A stretch of 40,299 nt of DNA from an uncultured Acidobacteriia bacterium (GTDB taxonomy: Bacteria > Acidobacteriota > Terriglobia > Bryobacterales > Bryobacteraceae): positions 1 through 40,299 of the forward strand of contig CAIRBY010000998.1 in assembly GCA_903876865.1 (NCBI GenBank), given 5' to 3'. This document shows positions 16,037-25,700 of the stretch, piece after piece. The notes beneath the pieces are model-generated. The model was not told where the DNA came from. It was given only the letters and a program-made list of their open reading frames with translations, and made no database searches. The position numbers were made by a program, and so were the translations under genes. Each line of letters begins with the position of its first letter. The stretch's first letter is position 1.

Positions 16037-17563
16037 TTACTTTTGGTCAACCTTGACCACTAACGGGTATTCCAATGACGTTTGCGCCGGCAGTTCCAGT
16101 GAGAGGCCATCCGCGGCGCGTTTCCAAACGGTACGGGCCTTGTGGCCCAGAATCGAAACTGACGAGATCTCCCGCTTCATAAGCGGGGAGGCCGCGGCGA
16201 GCGATTGAATAGTGAGCGTGTTCCCCGCCGGCGGCGCGAGCACGATGGCGTACAACGTATTCTTTTTCGTGGTGAAGCGAATGTCCTTCCCGGTGTATCC
16301 GGTAACCATTCCGAACGCAGGACCGAGGCCGGTGGTGGGCCCTTCGCCGAAGACCGTCCACGGGCGCGTGCCGTAGATGGCCTCTCCATTGACGGAAAGC
16401 CACTGCCCCATGGCAAGCATGGTGTTGCGGGTCTGCTCCGGAAAGACCCCATCGCCATCGGGCGTGAAGTTGAGAAGGTAAGAGCCGTTCTTGCTGACCA
16501 CGTCGGCCATTTCAGCGAGCAGTTCGGGAGCGGGGCGGAACTTGACGTCCGCGCGCCAGAACCAGTTGTTGGTGGACATGGTGTCGTACTGCCAGGGGGC
16601 GTGAACCACTTTGGCCGGGTCCCAGGTCATGCGCTTCGTGAAAACGGAGATATCCAGAATGCCGGCATTCTCGGGGAAGGATTCGTACTTCCGATTCAGC
16701 ACCACGCCCTGCTTCCATTCGGCGGCACGGTTGTAGTAGTAGGCAGCGAACTTCTGGAGATAGGGCTGGAACGCGGGTTGCTCGATCTGCCAGTCGAAGT
16801 AGAACATCTGCGGGTGATATTTGTCGACCATGTCGGTGACGCGGGCCAGCCACAGCTTCAGGAACTCCTCAGAGGGCGGGATGGCGCGCGGATCGGGCGT
16901 CGTGCGGGCGACCAGCGGCGGGGGCGGCGACTTCAGCGGCGGATCGGCGAAGTACCAGAAGTGCTCTTCGAAGTGCGAGGAGGTGCCGAAGATCATCCCC
17001 TGCTTGCGGATGGCGGCGGACAGATCGGCGAGAAAATCGCGCTTCGGCAGCATCTTGACGGAAGAGGTGTCGGTGAAGCTGGCGTTGTACATGGCATAGC
17101 CGTCGTGATGCTCGCCGACCGGCACGACGAACTTCGCGCCGGTGCGGCGAAAGAGGTCCGCCCAGACGGCCGGATCGAAACCCTTGGGATTAAACGCAGC
17201 CATGCTCTCTTTGTGGCCGAGGCCCTGGGATACCGTCAGCGTGGTGGGGCCCCAGTGGACGAAAAGCCCGAACTTGGCGTCGCGGAACCACTCAGGAGCC
17301 TGGTTGTTTTCGAGCGATGACCATGCGGGTTGGAAGGGGCCCTTGGCGGCGACTTGGTCGACCTTCTTCAGTTGCTGGTCGACGCCAGGATAGGTCCACT
17401 GCGCGGATAGCGGTGCGGCGACGAAGACCAGTGCGGCAAGGGTTCTGTAGTTGGCTCGCCATCTCAATGGCGGGGAGAGCAGGCCGGTTCTCCACCAGCG
17501 CAGGTGATGCAACACACGGCGTAGTGTGATGACCGGAGCAAGCGAGCGGGTTACAGCGCGCAT
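16037..17563 (-). CDS. GH29 alpha-L-fucosidase, first gene of the left-arm operon
   Basis: This protein has 508 residues. The ATG at 17563 has a strong GGAGG box seven bases upstream, but the first 55 residues are an unusually long, Arg-rich leader before a normal signal core ('YRTLAALVFVAAPLSAQ'). An in-frame TTG at 17467 would give a conventional signal but lacks a ribosome-binding site. GH29 features: 'FGLFVHWGPTTLT', 'VVPVGEHHDGYAMYN', the nucleophile Asp257 in 'MFYFDWQIEQP', and 'GSYLLNFTPDGDGVF'. Such enzymes release alpha-linked L-fucose by a retaining mechanism. It is the first gene after a three-part operator (17651-17694) and probably shares a transcript with the receptor, GH106 and the rest of the left arm. 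It is one of three GH29 genes in the window. Confidence 0.88.
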   Translation of the reverse strand: MRAVTRSLAPVITLRRVLHHLRWWRTGLLSPPLRWRANYRTLAALVFVAAPLSAQWTYPGVDQQLKKVDQVAAKGPFQPAWSSLENNQAPEWFRDAKFGLFVHWGPTTLTVSQGLGHKESMAAFNPKGFDPAVWADLFRRTGAKFVVPVGEHHDGYAMYNASFTDTSSVKMLPKRDFLADLSAAIRKQGMIFGTSSHFEEHFWYFADPPLKSPPPPLVARTTPDPRAIPPSEEFLKLWLARVTDMVDKYHPQMFYFDWQIEQPAFQPYLQKFAAYYYNRAAEWKQGVVLNRKYESFPENAGILDISVFTKRMTWDPAKVVHAPWQYDTMSTNNWFWRADVKFRPAPELLAEMADVVSKNGSYLLNFTPDGDGVFPEQTRNTMLAMGQWLSVNGEAIYGTRPWTVFGEGPTTGLGPAFGMVTGYTGKDIRFTTKKNTLYAIVLAPPAGNTLTIQSLAAASPLMKREISSVSILGHKARTVWKRAADGLSLELPAQTSLEYPLVVKVDQK

Positions 17564-17650
17564 TCAGACACCTCCGTCGGCAGCGTACCGATCGTAACAC
17601 CTGTCCTGAACAAACATATATGCTCATTTATCGATCTAATGGTCCGGCTT

Positions 17651-17694
17651 GTCGACTGACGTTTAGACTAGGCTCGGATAGTCCTAATAGACTA
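17651..17694 (-). promoter_or_regulatory. three-part operator/promoter module upstream of the GH29-led left operon
   Basis: Read on the minus strand toward the GH29 gene: TAGTC (17694-17690), six bases, GACTA (17683-17679), eight bases, TAGTC (17670-17666), six bases, TCAGTCGAC (17659-17651). The first two half-sites extend to a perfect 6-bp inverted repeat, ATAGTC/GACTAT (17678-17695). The same layout with identical spacing occurs at three other promoters in the window. The ATG lies 87 bases beyond the module. TCGACA at 17655-17650 could be a weak -35, with GATAAA (17632-17627) 17 bases further as a possible -10; this last part is tentative. Confidence 0.8.
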
Positions 17695-17791
17695 TTCGGT
17701 CTGGCTGTCTTTGACCGCAGGGGCAAATGAGGTTCTCCCCTTTATGAGCCAGCGGACCAGGAAGTATGCGATCAGGTGAAGAAAGCCCTTC

Positions 17792-18847
17792 TCACCGCAG
17801 CCAGCCAATCGCTGAGCGCGGTGCAAAGAACGCCGTCCCATGGTGGATGCCGGGGGGCATGGCCAAATCCACGCGATGGGTCCAGTTCTTGAGATCGGGT
17901 GAGGTGGCGAGGTTGATGCCGCTGCCGGCGGGCTCATCCCAGTAAAGCCACCACTTGCCCTGAAAACGGATCAGGCTCGGCCCTTCCGCCATCGCGTGCT
18001 TCGCATCGCTGAACATCGGAGCATTGTCGCCCGCGATCGGATCGGAGACCGGGGTAAATTCGGGCCGGGCCAGATCCAAGCCGGCGTAGGAGATTCTCAG
18101 ATTCCGTCCGGGCATCACCTTGAGGTCGGCGTTGCGTGAGTCCTTGATGACCATGACCCACCGCTTGCCGTCCACGTCGAGATGCATCACAGCGTCGATG
18201 CAAGAGAATCCCTGGTCGAACAATAACCGCGCATCGGAAAATGTGCGGCCATCCGCAGTTCTGACGATGTAGATCCGGTTGTCGTACGGTGACGTGTTGT
18301 CGCCCTTGTTGTCGCTGCCATCGCCGTCGCTCCGCTCCCGCCTGGTGGTGGCGGCGAACAGGATGAAATAGTTCCCGGCCGCGGGATCCCAGTGAATTTC
18401 GGGCGCCCAGACGTTCTCCGGCTGATCCTCTTCGCTCAACGAAGGTGGGAAGGCCTCGACCATCCTCGGCGCAGACCACTTCACCAGGTCCGCCGACTCC
18501 GCATAACCGAAGACGCGTCCCTTCCAGTTCGAAGTCCACACCATCCGGTACAATCCGTTGCGGTAGAGGATGGATGCATCGCGGGTGAGGTTCTGGTCCG
18601 GCCAAGCGGGCGGCGTGAAGATCGGCTTATCGCCGTTGAGCGGAGTGAATCGGATTCCGTCCTGGCTCATGGCGAGATAGACACCTGCCTGCCCGTTGTC
18701 CCGGAAGTAAGTGAACAACAGCGCGTCATGAGAGGGTGGTTGGGCTTGCCCGTGCGGGCAGGCGGCAATTGCCAGTGCGATGGCGGCGAAGATGTTTGGC
18801 CGCAGGTTGACGGACCTGTTCCCCTGGCGGTCTCGACGGATAGTCAT
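17792..18847 (-). CDS. GH43 family glycoside hydrolase, exported
   Basis: This 351-residue protein starts at the ATG at 18847, which has GGAG six bases upstream; an in-frame GTG at 18868 is less likely. After a basic n-region and hydrophobic core ('NIFAAIALAIAACPHGQA') come the five-bladed propeller motifs of GH43: 'LTRDASILYRNGLYRMVWTS' with the probable base Asp, 'NVWAPEIHWDPAAGNYFILF', 'IDAVMHLDVDGKRWVMVIKD', 'AMAEGPSLIRFQGKWWLYWD' with the probable acid Glu, and 'PPGIHHGTAF'. Family members are inverting arabinofuranosidases, xylosidases or galactan exo-enzymes; which applies here is unknown. It is a single-gene unit with its own copy of the operator (18883-18926) and lies back to back with the sensor kinase gene. 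Confidence 0.8.
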   Translation of the reverse strand: MTIRRDRQGNRSVNLRPNIFAAIALAIAACPHGQAQPPSHDALLFTYFRDNGQAGVYLAMSQDGIRFTPLNGDKPIFTPPAWPDQNLTRDASILYRNGLYRMVWTSNWKGRVFGYAESADLVKWSAPRMVEAFPPSLSEEDQPENVWAPEIHWDPAAGNYFILFAATTRRERSDGDGSDNKGDNTSPYDNRIYIVRTADGRTFSDARLLFDQGFSCIDAVMHLDVDGKRWVMVIKDSRNADLKVMPGRNLRISYAGLDLARPEFTPVSDPIAGDNAPMFSDAKHAMAEGPSLIRFQGKWWLYWDEPAGSGINLATSPDLKNWTHRVDLAMPPGIHHGTAFFAPRSAIGWLR

Positions 18848-18882
18848 ATGCGTCTCCAACCATGACACGATTGGCGGCGACT

Positions 18883-18926
18883 GCCGTCTGCGGATTGGAC
18901 TAGCGGATTGTAGTCTTAATGGACTA
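18883..18926 (-). promoter_or_regulatory. three-part operator in the GH43 / sensor-kinase divergent region
   Basis: Read on the minus strand toward the GH43 gene: TAGTC (18926-18922), six bases, GACTA (18915-18911), eight bases, TAGTC (18902-18898), six bases, GCAGACGGC (18891-18883). The inner repeat is perfect over six bases (GTAGTC/GACTAC, 18910-18927). Orientation points to the GH43 gene, whose ATG is 35 bases downstream, but the site is also about 90 bases upstream of the divergent sensor-kinase start and could autoregulate it. The short distance to the ATG leaves little room for a standard -10 and leader, so the exact promoter position is unclear. Confidence 0.78.
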
Positions 18927-19015
18927 CTACGACCGTTGTCCCGTTCCTATTTCGCCGCGCGAGGCGCACGATTGTTGCCGAATCGCTTCCATCGTGGTAG
19001 CACTTGAGGTTGCCC

Positions 19016-21961
19016 GTGCCCATTTCCAGAGGAGGTCTTCGACTGGCCGTATTCGCCGCATTGTCGGCGTGCTCTGCGCTAGCTCTTGACCCGAGCCTCC
19101 GGGTCTCGCAGTATCACAAGCAGTACTGGCAGGTGGAGCAAGGGCTGCCCCACAGTTACGTGACGGCAATTGCGCAAAATGCCGATGGCTATCTACTGGT
19201 AGGCACCGATGAAGGCTTGGCGCGTTTCGATGGCCTCAACTTCCGGCCCTTGCCGGCGGACCCTTCGTTGCGCCTGTCGAAGCGCTGGGTCTCGGCTTCG
19301 CTCGTCGCCCGGAACTCCAGTCTCTGGCTCGGCACCTTCGACGGGATGCTGGTGGAACTCCGCAAGGGCCAGGTGCTCAGTAAATACCAGACGGACGGTT
19401 CGGTCTTCGACGTACATCAGGACTCCACGGATTCCGTCTGGTTGAGCACCCGCAACGGCGTGTTTCGCCTGGAAAACGGCAAGCTTCAGGTGGTACCCGG
19501 ACTCGGCCCGCCTCTCGATACATCCTGGAACGTCCTGGCCGCGGGCGACAAGGGTGTGATGTGGGTAGTCACGAGCGCGGGCTTGTTTCGCGCCTCCGGG
19601 GGCTCGATTTCGCAACGCTTGGCCAACTCCCGCGAACTCGGCGATATCCTTACCGTCCTTGCCAGCAACAAGGGAGGACTCTTACTCGGGACCACACGGG
19701 GCCTTTTCCGTTTGGATGTTGACCAAAACAGGCGTCCCGTTCCGGTCGCAGGCGTGGCCGGACCGGTGGTCAGCCTGATCGAGGATCGCGATGGCATCAT
19801 CTGGGCCGGGACTTGGGGCCAGGGGCTGATTCGAGTGACCGGTAATGGGGTGGACCGCTGGACATCGCGGGACGGCTTGCCGGAGGACTTCATCCGCACG
19901 CTGGCGGAAGATGCCGAAGGAAACCTGTGGATTGGCATGCGGAGCGGTGGTCTGGGGCGGTGGAAAGACGGGCGACTCGTCCCCCTTGGACCTCCCGAGG
20001 GGTTGGCCGGCAGTTTCGCCACCACGGTTGCCGCCGACCCCGCTGGAGATCTTTGGCTCGGGACCTGGCGGGGCGGGCTGTACCGGCTGAGAAATGGCGC
20101 CCTGGAGAGCCAGCCTACGCCCCTGCCAACCCTCTACTTCACAGTTCGCGCGTTGGCCTTCGACCGCCTCGGACATCAGTGGATCGGCAACTGGGAAGGG
20201 CTCTTTCAGTTCGATGGGAAGAAATACCAGCACTTCGGCAGCGAGATGAATGCCGCCTATCGGCGAGTCTCCGCGCTACTGTTCGATCGCAGCGGCGCGC
20301 TCTGGGTCGGGACGGCGGATCATGGCGTGTTCCGTTTCCCGGAGGGCCGTCCCACTGCCTCCGTTCCCCCTCCGCTACTACCCGAGACCGAGGTCACCGC
20401 ACTACTGGAGGACTCCGCGGGAAGTGTTTGGGTGGGCACTGCGAAGGGCTTGGTGAAGTTCCAGAATTTCGCATCGCCGACCTGGGCCGGAATCCAGGGA
20501 GTCCCCCCGGACGGCGTGGAGTCGATCTTGGAGGATTCGCGGAAACGGATCTGGGTGTCCACTTCCGAGGGTAGTGCGGCCGTCATCTCCCCGGGCGCCA
20601 CGGTGGTTCTCGACCGGGGGAACGGTATGCCGGGCCACCCGTTGTACCGCATCGTGGAGGCCGCGGACGGATCGTTCTGGGTGAGTTCTCCGAAAGGAAT
20701 CCTGGAGTTGACTGCCGGGCCGTTGGAACAAGTGCTTGCGGGCAAGCGAAAGAAGCTCGATGTGGTGGTTCACGGGCAGGATGATGGAATGCGGACCATC
20801 GAATGCCATGGTCTCTCGCAGCCCGCGGGTGGCAGAGATAAGGCCGGTAACTTGTGGTTCCCAACTGCCAAGGGCTTCGTCCAGGTCCGCGCAGCCGCGG
20901 TTCGGAGCCTCCCGCCTCCCGCTGCCGTTATTGAAGAGGTCAACACCGATTCCGGCGCGCTGCCTCTCGCACCGGAACTGACCTTTAAGGCAGGCGCTCG
21001 CAATATCGAGGTCATCTTCACCAGCCTTCGCTTCTCCAATCCTCGCGCGCTGAAATTCCGTTATCGTCTCTCGGAATACGATCCCGACTGGGTGGATGCG
21101 GGCGGTGAACGCAGTGCCCGCTACAATCAGCTACCACCCGGTCCCCACATGTTCGAGGTTCAAGCCCGCGATCCTCTGGGGGAGTGGAGCCCGTCCGCAA
21201 CCCTGGCCTTCCAGCAGAGCCCGCGGTTCCACCAGACCTGGTGGTTCGTGATGTCGCTGGCGCTGCTCTTTTCTTCCATGTTGTTCGGCGTTTACCGCTG
21301 GCGCCTTCACGCGATGCGCGGCCGCTACGCACTCGTTCTGGAAGAGCGCAACCGCATCGGGCGCGAGTGGCACGACACGCTGGTGGCCGGTTTCTCGGCC
21401 ATTTCGCTGCAACTGGAGGCCGCTATGGCGCGCATGAGAGAGCAGCCGGAACGGGCATCGGAGATTCTGGAGGTGACGCGCAAAATGGTGCATCACTACA
21501 GGGCGGAAGCGCGGCGCGTGATCTGGGATCTGCGGGATAGCCGCCCCGAGGGCGAGAGCCTGATTGCGGCCTTGGAAGGCGAACTCGCTCGAATGAAGGA
21601 GAATCGCGGAATCGAGGGCCGATTGACGGTCACGGGTGAAGCCGTCGAACTGCCTGTGGAGATGCAGCACAATCTCCTGCGAATCTGCCAGGAGGCCATA
21701 TCCAACGCGGTACGACACGGACGTCCATCGCGCGTGGATGTGGACCTTGTCTTTACGGAACTCCGGCTCCGCGCCGCGATTCGAGATGACGGCGCTGGCT
21801 TCCCGGCGGGTCCATCCGCCGAGAGCGCGGGACATTTCGGACTGACGGTGATGCAGGAACGCGCGCGGCGCGTCGGCGGGCAACTGGAGGTCCACAGCCG
21901 CCCCGGCGAAGGCACCGTAATCCAGGCGGAAGTCCCTTTGCCGCGGAGTAAGAACACATGA
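19016..21961 (+). CDS. sensor histidine kinase with exported two-component propeller and Y_Y_Y domain
   Basis: This protein has 981 residues from the GTG at 19016, which has GAGG six bases upstream; TTG codons at 19004 and 19010 are in frame but less likely. A signal peptide leads to a long series of Reg_prop beta-propeller repeats (about 30-640; examples 'GYLLVGTDEGLARFDGLNF', 'GNLWIGMRSGGLGRWKDG'), a Y_Y_Y domain (about 655-735; 'FRYRLSEYDPDWVD') and one membrane helix (about 742-762). The cytoplasmic kinase has the HisKA_3 phospho-acceptor His786 in 'IGREWHDTLVAGF' and an ATP-binding N box around Asn897 ('QEAISNAVRHG'). It would sense a glycan fragment in the periplasm. The architecture resembles Bacteroides hybrid sensors, but the regulator is a separate protein encoded by the gene overlapping it by 4 bases. 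Confidence 0.93.
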   Translation: MPISRGGLRLAVFAALSACSALALDPSLRVSQYHKQYWQVEQGLPHSYVTAIAQNADGYLLVGTDEGLARFDGLNFRPLPADPSLRLSKRWVSASLVARNSSLWLGTFDGMLVELRKGQVLSKYQTDGSVFDVHQDSTDSVWLSTRNGVFRLENGKLQVVPGLGPPLDTSWNVLAAGDKGVMWVVTSAGLFRASGGSISQRLANSRELGDILTVLASNKGGLLLGTTRGLFRLDVDQNRRPVPVAGVAGPVVSLIEDRDGIIWAGTWGQGLIRVTGNGVDRWTSRDGLPEDFIRTLAEDAEGNLWIGMRSGGLGRWKDGRLVPLGPPEGLAGSFATTVAADPAGDLWLGTWRGGLYRLRNGALESQPTPLPTLYFTVRALAFDRLGHQWIGNWEGLFQFDGKKYQHFGSEMNAAYRRVSALLFDRSGALWVGTADHGVFRFPEGRPTASVPPPLLPETEVTALLEDSAGSVWVGTAKGLVKFQNFASPTWAGIQGVPPDGVESILEDSRKRIWVSTSEGSAAVISPGATVVLDRGNGMPGHPLYRIVEAADGSFWVSSPKGILELTAGPLEQVLAGKRKKLDVVVHGQDDGMRTIECHGLSQPAGGRDKAGNLWFPTAKGFVQVRAAAVRSLPPPAAVIEEVNTDSGALPLAPELTFKAGARNIEVIFTSLRFSNPRALKFRYRLSEYDPDWVDAGGERSARYNQLPPGPHMFEVQARDPLGEWSPSATLAFQQSPRFHQTWWFVMSLALLFSSMLFGVYRWRLHAMRGRYALVLEERNRIGREWHDTLVAGFSAISLQLEAAMARMREQPERASEILEVTRKMVHHYRAEARRVIWDLRDSRPEGESLIAALEGELARMKENRGIEGRLTVTGEAVELPVEMQHNLLRICQEAISNAVRHGRPSRVDVDLVFTELRLRAAIRDDGAGFPAGPSAESAGHFGLTVMQERARRVGGQLEVHSRPGEGTVIQAEVPLPRSKNT

Positions 21962-22584
21962 GCGTACAAACAAGAATCCTGATCGTGGAAGATCAATACT
22001 TCTTCCGGCTCGCATTGCGCACCACGATCGAGGCGAGACCAGATATGCAGATCGTGGGCGAGACGGACAAGGGGGACGAAGCGCTGGCCCTGTGCAGACA
22101 GTTGCTTCCGGATGTGGTCATCATGGATCTGCGACTCCCGGGCCTGTCTGGCTTCGAAGCGATTGACCTGATTCACCGTGAACTTCCAGGGATCGGGGTG
22201 CTGGTGCTCAGCAACTATGAGGGCAGCGAGGACGTGCACCGGGCGCTCGCCTCCGGCGCGCTGGCCTATCTGACGAAAGACGCCGGTGCCGACGAACTGG
22301 TGAAGGCCCTGCTCAGCGTACGCGCCGGACACCGCTATGTACCGGCATCCATCGGCGCCCTGTTGGCGGCGCGCGTGCCCAGTTCCGCATTGACGGACCG
22401 GGAAGTGGATGTGCTGCGCCTGCTGGCCAAAGGACGGAGCAATCGGGAAATCGGCGAGAAACTGGGCATTGCCGAGAATACCGTGCGCATCCATGTCAGC
22501 CGGATACTGGACAAGCTGGGAGTCGCTGACCGCACACAGGCCGTCTTGCTGGCGATTCAGAATGGCCTTGTGCACGTAGACTGA
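21958..22584 (+). CDS. NarL/FixJ-family response regulator
   Basis: This protein has 208 residues: a receiver domain with acidic pair Glu11-Asp12, phospho-acceptor Asp57 ('VVIMDLRLPG'), switch Ser85 and Lys107 ('AYLTKD'), then a LuxR-type helix-turn-helix from about 143 ('LTDREVDVLRLLAKGRSN', 'GIAENTVRIHVSRILDKLGV'). The ATG overlaps the sensor stop (ATGA), so the pair is coupled. HisKA_3 kinases normally pair with NarL-type regulators. Its gene ends nine bases before one copy of the three-part operator that controls the right arm. It is therefore the obvious candidate to bind the four RTAGTC-N6-GACTAY sites in the window. That assignment is inference, not visible in the protein. Confidence 0.95.
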   Translation: MSVQTRILIVEDQYFFRLALRTTIEARPDMQIVGETDKGDEALALCRQLLPDVVIMDLRLPGLSGFEAIDLIHRELPGIGVLVLSNYEGSEDVHRALASGALAYLTKDAGADELVKALLSVRAGHRYVPASIGALLAARVPSSALTDREVDVLRLLAKGRSNREIGEKLGIAENTVRIHVSRILDKLGVADRTQAVLLAIQNGLVHVD

Positions 22585-22593
22585 CCGCACGGG

Positions 22594-22637
22594 TAGTCTT
22601 TTCAGACTATGTTTCTGTAATCCAAACCTCAGACGAC
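22594..22637 (+). promoter_or_regulatory. three-part operator/promoter module upstream of the right-arm receptor
   Basis: TAGTC (22594-22598), six bases, GACTA (22605-22609), eight bases, TAATC (22618-22622, one base off TAGTC), six bases, TCAGACGAC (22629-22637). Spacing is identical to the other three copies. The receptor ATG is 67 bases downstream and the response-regulator stop is nine bases upstream. ACGACA at 22633-22638 sits where a weak -35 would be; no good -10 is evident. Confidence 0.78.
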
Positions 22638-22641
22638 AGCG

Positions 22642-22681
22642 TTACCGCGATGTGACATCGTTAATGAAACTTTAGCGGTAA
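22642..22681 (+). promoter_or_regulatory. nested inverted repeats in the receptor leader
   Basis: TTACCGC (22642-22648) pairs perfectly with GCGGTAA (22675-22681). Inside lies CGATGT-G-ACATCG (22648-22660), another perfect 6-bp repeat with a one-base centre. The two cannot both fold as one simple hairpin with the same bases, so alternative structures or a protein-binding palindrome are possible. The element lies between the operator and the receptor ribosome-binding site (GAGG near 22692). Confidence 0.35.
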
Positions 22682-22704
22682 ATAAGTTTCGAGGTTATGT
22701 TTCC

Positions 22705-25700
22705 ATGTTGAAAATCGCTCTTGCTCTGCTGCTGTTTTGCAGCCTGCCACTCGCCGCCCAACAGGGCCGCGGCACGATTCTGGGGACGGTCACCGATTCC
22801 AGCGGCGCCGCCGTCCCATCCGCCAAGGTGACCATCACCAACACTGGCACCAACTTCACCTTCCAGGCTGAGTGCAGCCAAGAGGGTTTCTACACGACTC
22901 CTGCGATTCCCGTCGGGGCCTACACAATCGCTGCCGAAGGCGCTGGCTTCAAGAAGACCGTGCGCACCGGTATTACCCTGCAGGTAGACCAACATGCGCA
23001 GGTCAATCTGCTGCTGGAGATTGGCGCCGTGAGCGAGTCGGTGGAAGTCAGCGGACAGGCGGAACTCGTGGACACCAGCACCGGCACGATCGGCAAGGTG
23101 ATTGAGAACCGCCGCGTGATGGACCTGCCGGTGAACGGACGCAGCGCGTTCGCTCTCGCGCAACTCGCGCCGGCCGTGAAATCGACGCAAGGCAACAGCG
23201 AGGGCTTCCTTGACCGCGGCCTTTCGGTAAGTCTCATCAGCATCAACGGCGGTCCCAGCGCGGTCAATGCGATGGAGATCGACGGCGGCACGAACAACCA
23301 GGCGTACTATAACGAGGCCAACGCCAATCCCGCAACCGACTCGATTCAGGAATTCAAGGTCCAAAGTAATACCATGTCCGCCGAGTTCGGCTTCACGCTG
23401 GGAGGCGTGTTGAACGTAGTGACCAAGGCGGGCACCAACCAGGTTCACGGTTCCTTGTACAGCTTCATGCGCAACAGCGCGCTCGATTCGCGCGACACCT
23501 TCGCGCTGACCAAGGGTCAGTTCGAATACAACCAGCCCGGCGGTTCATTGGGCGGCCCGGTGCGGATTCCGAAGATCTACAACGGCAAGGACAAGACGTT
23601 TTTCTTCTTCAACTACGAGCAGTACATGTACCGGACCAGCGCCACGAGTTTCTCGACGGTGCCGATCGACACCTGGCGGCAGGGCGATTTTTCCGCCCTG
23701 AAGAACTCCTCGGGAGTCCCCATTGTCATCTACGATCCGAACACCACCGTGGCGAATCCCAGCGGTTCCGGGTACGTGCGCACACCTTTTGCCAACAACG
23801 TAATTCCGACGAACCGGCTGGACCCGGTAGCGCAGGCGGCGCTGAAGATCCTTCCCCAGCCCAACGCGACGCCCATCAATGCCTTCGCCCAGACCAACAA
23901 CTTCTACCAGATCAATCGCAACGCGACGGATTCGAACCAGTACACGGTGCGGATCGACCACCGCTTCTCCGATAAGAACCTGCTGTTCGGGCGGTTCATG
24001 TTCTTCGAACACAATCCGTATCCGCTCGCGAGCAACTTCGTTCCGCTGGAGGCGAGCGGAAGCCGAACCGACGACCTGCAGAACAAGAATGCGGTGATCT
24101 CGGACACGTACACTTTCACGCCGCGCCTGGTCAACGAATTCCGGGCCGTGCTGATGCGAAATTACCTCAATTTTAAAGTCACCTCCGCGGATCGGAGTTG
24201 GCCGCAAAAGCTGGGCCTGCCGAATACGCCGCAGGACGTTTTCCCGGCCTTCGAGGTCGGCATCGCCGGGCTGAATCCGCAGGGCACTTACGGCCAGCGC
24301 GGCTCCACCACCCCGCAGTTCGTGGATACGATCTCCTACATCGCCGGATCGCACACGCTGAAGGCGGGTGTTGATTTCCGCAGGATGCTGGGAGACAACT
24401 TGCAGAAGAGCTATCCCTCGGGACAGTTCCAATTCACCGGCGGTCTGACCAACAATCCCCAGATACCCACGAATACCGGTTCCCAACTCAGCCAGTTCCT
24501 GCTGGGAGCGGTGAGCACCGCTTCGGTGGGGACGTATATGGGCGAATCCGAACGCGGATATTCCCTCAGCGCGTTCCTGCAGGACGACTGGAAAGTATCC
24601 CGCCACCTGACCATCAACCTCGGCCTGCGCTACGACTACCAGGAACCGTCCCACGAGATGAACAAGGGGCTCTCCAACTTCAACCCGTACGCCAAGAACC
24701 CTGTCACCGGCCTGTTGGGAGTGATGACCTACGCGGGATTGGACGGGGCGCCGCTTTCGCCGTTTGCCTCCGAGAAGCACGACTTCGCCCCGCGCATTGG
24801 TTTCAGCTTCGACCCGTTTGGCGGGGGCAAGACGGTAATTCGCGGGGGCTATGCCCTGTTCTTCGCCAACGTCTTCAACGTTTCGTTCTTCGGCAACACG
24901 GCCGGCTTCGCCAACACCAGCACCAGCTACACGCCGGCTGGAAACAATACCGCCTTCACCGCGTTCAATCTTAAGGACGGCCTGCCCTTCGCACCCACAC
25001 AGCCGCTGGGCGCGAAGCTGGGGCCCAGTTACCTGATCAACACTGGCGTCAATTACGACCAAGGGAACCAATCGGTGCCGTACTCCCAGCAATGGAACCT
25101 CTCGGTTTCGCATCAGATTCTGGGAGGCATCGTGCTTGAAGGCAGTTACTCCGCCAACCGCGGCACGCACCTGGTAGCCGGCGGTTACGACATGAACCAG
25201 TTGGGCATGCAGTATCTGAGCCTGGGGCTCTCGTTGCAGGATGCGGTGCCGAACCCCTATGCCGCCACCATCCCGGGCAGCAGCGCCACCATCACGCGTT
25301 CGCAGTCTCTCAAGGCTTACCCCTACTACACGAGCATCAACGTGCGCAATCCGCATCTGGGCAACTCCATGTACAACGCCATGCTGCTCAACGCCGAGAA
25401 GCGCTTCGCCAGCGGCCTCACCATGCTGGTTTCCTTTACCGGGAGCAAGCTGATCAGCGACAGCGTGGTCAGCCCGCTGAATTACATCGGCGAGCAGACT
25501 GGGATCGTCGGCTACCAGAATGGGGCATACAACCGCCGGGCGGAGCGGTCGGTCGATCCGACCGACGTTCCGCGCCGGTTGGTGATCAGCGGACTGTACG
25601 AGTTGCCTTTCGGACCGGGCAAGATGCTCCACAGTTCGAGCGGCATTGTGAACAAGGTGATCGGCGGCTGGCAGATCGGCAGCATCACCACGATCCAGAA

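Noticed and set aside
17692-17937. Open frame of 81 codons past the end of the GH43 gene with a plausible hydrophobic tail
   Set aside because: It overlaps the GH43 3' end in another frame and runs through the operator. The GH43 product already ends at the usual 'PPGIHHGTAF' region, so no frameshift needs to be invoked.
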